From Colocasia esculenta (taxonomy: Eukaryota > Streptophyta > Magnoliopsida > Alismatales > Araceae), in contig CM024764.1 in the NCBI GenBank assembly GCA_014218235.1, positions 66,749,184 to 66,813,183 on the forward strand: 64,000 nt of DNA, given 5' to 3'. A program made the position numbers and the translations under genes. Positions within the stretch are counted from its first letter, which is position 1; each line of letters begins with the position of its first letter. Positions 56,901-64,000 of the stretch are shown in pieces. Below the pieces are notes generated by a model. It searched no databases. It was given only the letters and a program-made list of their open reading frames with translations, and was not told the DNA's origin.

Positions 56901-57437
56901 GTCTTGGCCATCAAGCATCCTCCTTGGATGGCTAGGCACGAAATTGAGTTGCCAAGAGAGCATTATTGCATCCAATTCAACCCAAATTGCCTCCTTCCAT
57001 TTTCAGCTTATTTAGGGTTGCGAATTTATGGGTATTTTTCATGCTCCATTTAATTATTAGACCAAAAGTGATCCATTGGCCCAATATCGATAATGGGTCA
57101 TCAATATATAATGTTGGAAGTCTCTCCAACATTTTTATTTAATTTATGGTCGGGTCGTATTTCCGTGTTAATAATTTTTCGACTTGTTTCCTTATTTGGA
57201 TAATCGGTCACCTTGTGATGTACACTTGGTCAATCGGATTTTCCGTTGCACGAATTTCTTCGTAGAACACTTAGGAATAATGTGTGGGGTTGATTTATAA
57301 TTTTTTACAAAATTTTCCAATGTGTTCTTGCATATACGATAATGGTACGTATGTTTTAAATATTCTGATATTATGGAAATCATTTATTTTCATTTATTTA
57401 AAATTTTAAATCACTAAATTTTCCGAGGTGCTACAAG
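53974..57437 (-). repeat. Tekay solo LTR (3.46 kb)
   Basis: On the minus strand it starts TGTAGCACCTCGG (57437) and ends ...CGGGACATGACA (53974), flanked by perfect 5-bp AGAGT duplications, with no internal sequence: a solo LTR. A TATA-like CTTAAATACT (minus) lies at about 56791-56800. A GTCGCGAC-related cluster (about 55800-56110) lies in the presumed transcribed part. No coding sequence is supported inside; short open frames such as 56607-57053 show no family resemblance. Confidence 0.92.
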
Positions 57438-57581
57438 AGTGGTGGTGGACAGTGAGGAGCTTGTGAGCCACCTCCCCCTTGTCTTTGTACCTGATGCTTT
57501 TCATTAGTAGATCATTTTACTTTTGTGCCAATGTTTGTGAATGAATGAATTGTGATTGACACGAGACATGAGATCTGAGTG

Positions 57582-57582
<1 letters not shown>

Positions 57583-57635
<53 letters not shown>
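57583..57635. repeat. (GA)n microsatellite
   Basis: About 25 GA units just downstream of the PMD gene stop. The homologous place in the next Tat copy (61640-61670) has only a short GA-rich stretch. Confidence 0.95.
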
Positions 57636-57639
<4 letters not shown>

Positions 57640-57837
57640 CTGAGTACATCGTTGTGTTGCTCAAAGATTTTTTGTCCCTGTACACTTAGCAAACAAGTTA
57701 GATCTGCTCTTTGGCTCAGCCCCTTGCATTAAGCAAGGAATGACTTTAACTTCATAATAGTCAAGGGCTGAGCCTTATTAAATAGACAGAAAGTAAAAGA
57801 AAATAATGCATGCTAAAAGAAAAATGATATGTACATC

Positions 57838-58075
57838 TAATTTTTTTGGGTTTTGAGATTTTCTAATTTTTGAAATTTTGAGATTTTGTGATTTTTTGGA
57901 TTTTGGATTTTTTGGTTGATTTTGGGTTTTCTGGTTTTTTATTTTGAAATTTTTCTAATTTTTTTTTATTTTTTATCTTTTGAAATTGTTTTTTGGATTT
58001 TTGGGATTTTCTATTTTTTTATTTTGGGATTTTTTTTTTAGATTTTGGGATTTTCTTTTTTTTTTTAATTTTTAG
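57838..58075. repeat. T-rich tract between PMD gene end and integrase end
   Basis: Words such as ttttggattttgag repeated over 240 bp, the complement type of the A-rich tract at 41163-41345 in Tat-2. Confidence 0.8.
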
Positions 58076-58814
58076 ATCTTCTCTAGAGGCACCCTTATAT
58101 TTGGGCAATTAGTTATGAACCTCACCTCCCATCTTATGTCGTCAAATACCCCCAAAGTGCGGTGTGCATTTATTTTTTGCTTCCTTATGGCTGATTGCCC
58201 CTAGACGCTAGTGTTCCTACACAGACCAAATGTGGGAGTGTTCCGATCATTAGTGGGGATAGGAAGTCTTAAGGGGATAAGACTTGGCATCGGTGCTTGG
58301 GACACTAGCTTGTTTGACTCGTGGGGGTGTATCTCACATGGATTCTATCTGTTGTCCAGAGACTTTGTGGTCATTGCTTTTGTTTGGGGCATGCGTACGA
58401 CCGAGCTCATTTTCGTCCCGCGGAGACTTTGCCACTCATTGCCATGCCCCTTTTCTCATTTTTCACTAATTTGTTGTTCTTTTGTTATTTTCTTTCTTTT
58501 GCAAATTGGAATTTGAATGTCTCTATTTGAGATTTCATACAGACATGATCTACGCCCTCATTTGCCTACAAGTCAGCGTCCTTTTGCCCCTAGGCCTTGT
58601 CCGAGCAAGAAGAGAATAGACCTTCGCTCCCCAACACTAGGGCTAAGTAGGAACACTTTGGTCTAAGGGGAATTGACCGCGGGTTGTCGTGTTGTGTGTG
58701 TTGACTAAACCCAGGGGTTATCTGACAACAATGAAATGGATGTGAGGCTCACAACTGCTAGCATTTCCTTGCAAAGTAGTGCCGCTATCGAAAAATCTTT
58801 TATTAAGGGTAGAA

Positions 58815-60190
58815 TCTTTTAAGGTATAACCCATTCCACGGGTGAGAGAGCTCCTCACCCTCGGCATTTACTAGCCTATACACATTCCCATGGTACGCTT
58901 CCTTGATGACATATAGACCTTCCCAATTAGCCTACAATTTTGACCTAGGACCTCCAGGTTTTATGAAAATTCACCTTAGGACCATATCTCCTTCTTGAAA
59001 TTTACGTTCAATCACTTTCTTTTGAAAATATCTTGAGAGTCTATTTTGATATGAAAGCGCATGATCGGCCGCGACCAGACGCCGCTCATCTAGGAGCTCC
59101 AGCTGTGTAAGTAACGCCTCTCGATGTTCATCGAGATTAAGTTCTTTGTCGAGCTGTACCCTTAGCGAAAGAATGAGGATCTCATGTGGACATACCGCCT
59201 CCATCCCATAAGTGAGTGAAAATGGAGTTTGCCCTGTGGGCATGCGGATGGAGGTACGATAGGCCCATAGAGCCTCAATCATTTTTTTCAGGCCAATCAG
59301 CAAATTTATGAGACTCACAAGTTTTCTTTAAAATTTTCAAAAGTGTTTTGTTTGTGGCTTCATCTTGACCGTTGCCCTATGGATAGTACGGAGACGAATG
59401 ATGCAGAGAAATGTTGAATTTCTTACATAGGTCTTGAAGCTCTTGAGATATAAACTGTGGTCCTTTGTCGGTGACGATGCCGCTTGGCACTCCAAACCGT
59501 GAGATGATGTTCTTCATGATGAAACGACACATGATTGAACCTTTGATTTCTGCGAATGCTTCTGCTTCGGCCCAATTGGTGAAGTACTCAGTGGCGGTGA
59601 GAATGAATGATTTTTGTTTGATTTGAGCATTAGGAGCACCAAGAAGTCCAATGATATCAAAGGCCCACATGGAGAATGGCCAAGGAGAAGACAGTGGATG
59701 TAAGGAGGAAGATGGAGCATGGATCCTATCGGCATGAAGCTAGCACTTGACACACCTACGGACGTAGATGGCACAATCTTCTTCTAGAGTTGGCCAGTAA
59801 TAGGCCTAAGGATTTTCTTAGCTAGCATCTGGCTATTCGCATGCCCTCCACACTCACGAGAGTGGGCTCCTTCCACTACCTTCTAGGCTTCTTCGTCAGG
59901 CAAGCACCTAAGGAGCATCCCATTTAGAGCATGTCTATACAACACTTCTCCAACAATAGTGTGCCTTAGCACCGCTCTATGGATGGCTCTCCTATCTTCA
60001 GCTTTAGCTTCTTCTGGAAAGGTACCGTCCTTGCAATATTGCTCAATCTCATGGAACCATGGCCTTTCTTCTTCCATCATTTCACCTAACTCCATAAGTA
60101 TAACTTCCTTCACTTCTCATTTCTCTGCCTTCACAACTAAAGAATTCCTGAGGTTATCGAACCAACAGTCCTAAATGGAAGGTGCTTTTG
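58815..60190 (-). pseudogene. Tat-1 integrase and aRH-integrase linker, damaged
   Basis: Minus-strand pieces in several frames: MEEERPWFHEIEQYCKDGTF and the RRAIHRAVLRHTIVGEVLYR linker (60113-59883), MWAFDIIGLLGAPN with the first catalytic Asp (59670), IVTDKGPQFISQELQDLC with the second (Asn of TDNG changed to Lys), then WAYRTSIRMPTGQTPFSLTYG and RKFQEGDMVLR (59318-58971). The zinc-finger part around 59680-59880 is frameshifted. The segment holding the third catalytic residue (NGQAEATNKT) is broken near 59340-59390. Confidence 0.83.
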
Positions 60191-61527
60191 ATGTGCAAGT
60201 GGTGTGGCAGCCATACCTAGAGGAGGGGGACAAGGGACAGTCCTAGTTGGAGCAGGCCCGACCCTACTTCGGTAGGGCGCTGTGGGTTCATGCTCTAAAC
60301 CTTGTGCTACCTCTCCACTTGCATCTAGCTCAGAGGTCCCTCGGCCTCCATCAGGGTGCAGTGGAGTTCCCTAGCTGAGGTCAAACCCTAGGCCTAGCCG
60401 GAGCTTTCGGGGACTCCACAACACCACAGACTGGTGTGAGAGGGCCCGCGAGCAGATTGCGGATTGGGAGCACGAAGGCAGGCACGTCCGGTCCTCTACC
60501 GAGTCCGACGACGCGTACTTGTAGTCCTTTTCCTTGAAGTATGGGGCAAAGGTCTACAGGGGCATGCGATGACAGGTAGACATATAACTCCAGACCTTGT
60601 GGTTGATTATTGAATTAAATTGAGCTGACATAGTTAATGACTTGCAGGTGGACGTGACTGGGCAGATTGGCTCACTCCAGGCCCTACTGCATTCCTCTGT
60701 GCAGGACTGGGACGCTGCACGGAGAGAGATGGAGCAGCTGGTAAGTACCTACTAAGACTTCGGTAAGTTACCAAATTTCAGCTTATTGAGGAATTAACAA
60801 CTGCTCTATGTGCAGCGTGCGGAGTTGGCGAGATTGTGGGCATCACAGGCAGGGGCGTCCTCTTCTCGAGCAGTAGCGGAGGCGCCTCCATCGGATTTAG
60901 CAGACCAGTTGGCTAGCACAGTGAGGAGAGCCGAGGAGGCGGAGACAGAGCTGGCAGAGAGGGTAAGTGTGACATAAACATGATCTCCGCTTGATTTAGA
61001 ATTTGGCACTGACATGCTATTCATAGGTGATAGAGCTGAGGACCGCCACTGGGCAGGTGACCCACTGGCGCGATCAGGCAGACACAGTGGCACCGTCGGT
61101 CGCTCAGTGGCATCTCCAGATGGAGATGGCAGCAGCAGAGGCAGACCAGCTGCGCACCCAGGCCTCGGTTCTAACGAGAGAGTTGGTGACACTACGAGCG
61201 CAGGGGTCATCTGAAGACCAGACGGAGCTGGCATGACTATGCACATAGACGATCGCACAGTAGAGCTGGATTGAAGAGCTCCGGAGTTGCATGGTGATGA
61301 TGAGCCAGCTGGTCCAGAGCAGGAGCAGGAGCGGCACGAGCAGAGCTAGCGGAGCGAGTGGTGCCTCCATCAGGTAGTACCTGGCAGGTTCCCCCAGCCG
61401 TCGGAGGAACGAGGAGGAGAGACGTCGGGCAGGAGAGACTAGTGCCCGGAGCGGTAGGGGTGCTGGCGAGATGCCACCGCCACCCGAGAGAAAAGAGGGA
61501 TCCAGGAAGAGTGGCGGTGAGCAGTGA
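60191..61527 (+). pseudogene. PMD-coiled-coil gene fragment of another Tat copy (exons 4-7)
   Basis: It begins inside exon 4 at the VVWQPYL block and continues with GDKGQS, ALWVHALNLVLPLHLHLAQRSLGLH and the coiled-coil exons (MAAAEADQLRTQASVLTRELV). It ends with a Gly/Glu tail and stop at 61525-61527. The introns keep GTAAGT donors (60740, 60964) and CAG acceptors. Exons 1-3 are missing. The abrupt start next to unrelated Tat-1 linker sequence marks a recombination junction. Several stops (for example TAG in LTQS*LEQ near 60245) disable it. Confidence 0.75.
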
Positions 61528-62482
61528 GGAGTTTGTGAACCACCTCCCCTTTATCTCTGTACATGATGCTTTTATTAGTGGACCTTTTGTCTTTGTGTCA
61601 ATTTTGTGTGATTGAATGAATTGTAATTGACACGAGTGTGGCACGAGACCCGGGAGAGAAAGAGATAGGGAAAGCTAAGTACATTTGCCGCGCTTGTTCA
61701 AGAGTTTCCCGTCCCTGCATACTTAGCAAAACAGGTTAGATCTACTCTTCGGCTTAGCCCCATGCATTAAGTAAGGAATGACTTTAACTTCACAGTAGTC
61801 AAGGGGCTAAGCCTTATTAAATAGACGATAAGTAAACGGAAATAATGCATGCTAAAAGAGAGCGATATGTACATCTATTTTTTTTTATTTTGAATTTTTT
61901 TTTTATTTTTGAGATTTTCTGATTTTTTTTTTACTTTGAGATTTTTTGATTTTTTTTTGTTTGGACTTTGAGATTTTTTGATTTTTTTTATTTTTTAATT
62001 TTTCTCATTTTTTTGGATTTTAGGATTTTCTCATTTTTTGGATTTTGGGTTTTTCTCTAGCGACACCTTTTGCATTTGGGCAGTTGATCGTAAACCTCAC
62101 CTCCCATCTTCAGCTGTTAAATATCCTCTGGATGCAGTGTGCATTTTTTTTCTTGGCCCCCTTATAGCTGATTGCCACTAGTCACTAGCGTTCCTGCACA
62201 GACCAAGTGTGGGAGTGCTCCGGTCATAAGTGAGGATATGAAGACTTAAGGGGATAAGACTTGGCGTTGGTGCTTAGAACATTGGCTTGTTTGACTTATG
62301 AGGGTATAGCCCACATGGATTTTGTCTGTTGTCCATAGACTTTGTGGTCTTTTACTCTTACTTTGGGCATGCGTACAACCGGGCTCAAGGGCGTCCCGTG
62401 GAAAATTGACAGCAATAAGACAGATGTGTGACTCACAACAGCTAGTGTTCTTTCGCAAAATGGCGCCACTATTGAAAATCTT
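61528..62482. other. Tat-3 spacer with T-rich tract
   Basis: No coding sequence. It has a T-rich tract (61879-62055) and blocks shared with 57700-57840 and 58080-58560 (for example ctgattgcc, acagacca, gtgggagtg). Confidence 0.7.
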
Positions 62483-64000
62483 TTATTGAGGATAGAATCT
62501 TTTAAGGTACAACCCATTCCACGGGTGAGAGAGCTTCTCACCCTCGGCATTTACTAACCTATACGTGTTCCCAGGGTACACATCCTTGATGACGTAGAGC
62601 TCTTCCCAATTTGCTTGCAATTTCAACCTAGGATCTCCAAGTTTTATGAAAACTCGCTTCAAGACCATATCTCATTCTTCGAACTTACGTTCAATAACTT
62701 TCTTTTGAAAAGATTTTGAGAGTCTATTTTGATATGAAAGCACATGACGCCGCTCGTCTAGGAGTTCCAACTGTGTAAGTAACGCCTCTCGACGTTTATC
62801 GAGATTATGTTCTTTGTCCAGCTGCACCCTTAGCGAGGGAATGAGCATCTCATGTTGACATACCGCCTCAATCCCATAAGTAAGTGAAAAGGGAGTTTGC
62901 CCTGTGGGCGTGCAGACGGAGGTACGGTAGGCCCATAGAGTCTCAGTCAATTTCTCAGGCCAATCAGCGAATTTATGAGACTTACAAGTTTTCTTTAAAA
63001 ATTTCAAAAGTGTTTTGTTTGTGGCTTCGGCTTGACCGTTGCCCTGTGGATAATATGGAGATGAATGATGGAGAGAAATGTTAAACTTCTTACATAGGTC
63101 CTGAAGCTCTTGGGATATGAACTGGGGTCCGTTGTCGGTGACGATGCCGCTTGGCACTCCAAACTGCGAGATGATGTTCTTCATGATGAACCGGCACACG
63201 GTTGAACCTTTGATCTCTGCAAATGCTCCAGCTTCTGCCCACTTAGTGAAATACTCAGTTGCAGTGAGAATGAATGATTTTTGTTTGGTTTGAGCATTAG
63301 GATCACCAAGGGGTCCAATGATATCAAAGGCCCGCATGGAGAATGGCCAAGGGGAAGATAGTGGGTGCAAGGAGGAAGATGGAGCATGGATCTTATCGGC
63401 ATGGAGTTGGCACTTTACACACCTACGGACGTAGATGGCACAATCTTTTTCTAGGGTTGGCCAGTAACAACCCTGCCTAAGGATTTTCTTAGGTAGCATC
63501 TGGCTATTCACATGCCCTCCACACTCACTAGAGTGGGCTCCTTCCACTACCCTCTAGGCTTCTTCGTCCGTCAAACATCTGAGGAGCATTCCATTTAGAG
63601 CGCATCTATACAACACTTCTCCAATGATATTATATCTTAGCGCAGCTCTACTGATGGCTCTTCTATCCTCAGCTTCAGCTTCTTCTGGGAAGGTATCGTC
63701 CTTGCAGTATTGCTTGATCTCATGGTATCATGGCCATTCTTCTTCCATCATTTCTCCTAGTTCCACAAGCATTACTTCCTTCGCTTCTCTTCTCTCCTCT
63801 TTCAAAACTAAGGAGGTCCTGAGGTTATTGAACCAAGGATCTAGAGTGGAGGGTGCTTCTAACCTCAGGACAATGATTGTCTCAGTGCTACGGCTGAGAG
63901 GGAAGGAGAGAGAAGAGGCCAAAGATGCCAGGGCATCGGCCAGAATGTTTTGAGAGCGAGGAGTTTGAATATAGATGAGCTTGCGGAATTGCTTGGCTAG
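62483..64000 (-). pseudogene. Tat-3 integrase and end of aRH
   Basis: The best-kept minus-strand integrase here: from the right edge, aRH end MASSLSFPLSRSTETI (63922), the linker, TAG near 63556 in place of the Trp of EAWK, zinc site HSSECGGHVNSQM ... RRCVKCQLH, DDE core FDIIGPLGD, IVTDNGPQFISQ and NGQAEATNKTLLK, WAYRTSVCTPTGQTPFSLTYG, then a TGA at 62672-62674 in place of the Gly of EGDMVLK, and the end GLYLKRFYP (62483). Between the two stops a 291-codon stretch is uninterrupted. The RT part lies outside the window. Confidence 0.87.

Larger units (their letters stand above)
57443..60190 (-). mobile_element. Tat-1 continuation: end of PMD gene, spacer and integrase (minus)
   Basis: After the Tekay solo LTR the Tat-1 sequence resumes: the stop of the antisense PMD gene (57455-57457, plus), a (GA)n tract (57583-57635), a T-rich tract (57838-58075), then integrase on the minus strand (58815-60190). 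It ends at about 60190, where the sequence jumps into a PMD exon of another Tat copy. Confidence 0.8.
60191..64000 (-). mobile_element. Tat-3: further minus-strand Tat fragment, running off the window
   Basis: Same order as Tat-1: PMD gene tail (plus), spacer with T-rich tract (61879-62055), integrase and linker on the minus strand (62483-64000). Its closeness to 57443-60190 and the shared layout suggest either a tandem partner or a separate insertion joined by deletion. Confidence 0.75.

Noticed and set aside
56607..57053. 148-codon frame in the Tekay solo LTR
   Set aside because: No domain or counterpart was recognised at the same place in the Tekay-1 LTR (6796-9709); probably chance.
57583..57635. 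(GA)n tract as a regulatory GAGA element
   Set aside because: It lies downstream of a gene stop in a decayed element and is nearly absent in the sister copy; an ordinary microsatellite is simpler.

Overview
This window is plant nuclear DNA made almost entirely of nested LTR retrotransposons. I see no host single-copy gene and no rRNA, tRNA or CRISPR feature. The evidence for a land plant (angiosperm, probably a eudicot, though the sequence does not settle this) is the set of plant-specific lineages: SIRE/Maximus-type Ty1/copia elements with tRNA-iMet primer sites and an envelope-like third ORF, Tekay/Del-type Ty3/gypsy elements with LTRs of about 3 kb, and Tat/Ogre-type Ty3/gypsy elements with a second RNase H domain and plant-mobile-domain-like proteins. 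The window is a layered set of insertions in an old Tat element.

Layout. (1) 1-6222: SIRE-1, minus strand, cut by the left window edge (RT, IN, PR, gag, PBS, 5' LTR). It sits inside the gag of Tekay-1. (2) 6223-9709: Tekay-1, minus strand (gag start, PBS, 2.9-kb 5' LTR), which sits inside the 3' LTR of Tat-1. (3) 9710-14015: Tat-1, minus strand (rest of the 3' LTR, PPT, long 3' region), with two genes on the opposite (plus) strand: a DUF7745/plant-mobile-domain-like gene and the first exon of a PMD-coiled-coil gene. (4) 14016-28017: SIRE-2, plus strand, with a perfect GGCAT target duplication, inserted in intron 1 of that PMD gene. It carries LTRs, gag, pol and env-like ORF, and its 3' LTR holds a Tat-2 solo LTR (24631-26053, target duplication ATAGT). 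(5) 28018-30725: exons 2-7 of the Tat-1 PMD gene, then 30726-31505, a cut Tekay LTR. (6) 31506-49304: Tat-2, plus strand (leader, gag, PR, RT/RNase H/aRH, IN, antisense PMD gene, antisense DUF7745-like gene, PPT, 3' LTR). (7) 49305-53973: a second copy of the SIRE-2 LTR remainder and the PMD exons. (8) 53974-57437: a complete Tekay solo LTR with target duplication AGAGT. (9) 57443-64000: two more minus-strand Tat pieces with integrase and convergent PMD-gene remains, running off the right edge.

The segment from the Tat LTR to the Tekay LTR occurs twice (24631-31505 and 47881-about 54720) at roughly 97-98% identity by eye. The single abnormal junction is near 31505/31506. A coherent history is that Tat-2 inserted in the SIRE-2 3' LTR, a tandem duplication (or a haplotype misjoin in the assembly) followed, and the first Tat-2 copy collapsed to a solo LTR.

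Two observations stand out. First, Tat-1 and Tat-2 each carry the same pair of intron-containing genes antisense to the element's own gag-pol. Second, clusters of short CpG palindromes (GTCGCGAC in Tat and Tekay, CTGTCGACAG in SIRE-1, TTCGACT/AGTCGAA in SIRE-2) occupy the non-coding parts of unrelated families. Nearly all coding regions carry stops or frameshifts, so most elements here look unable to move on their own.
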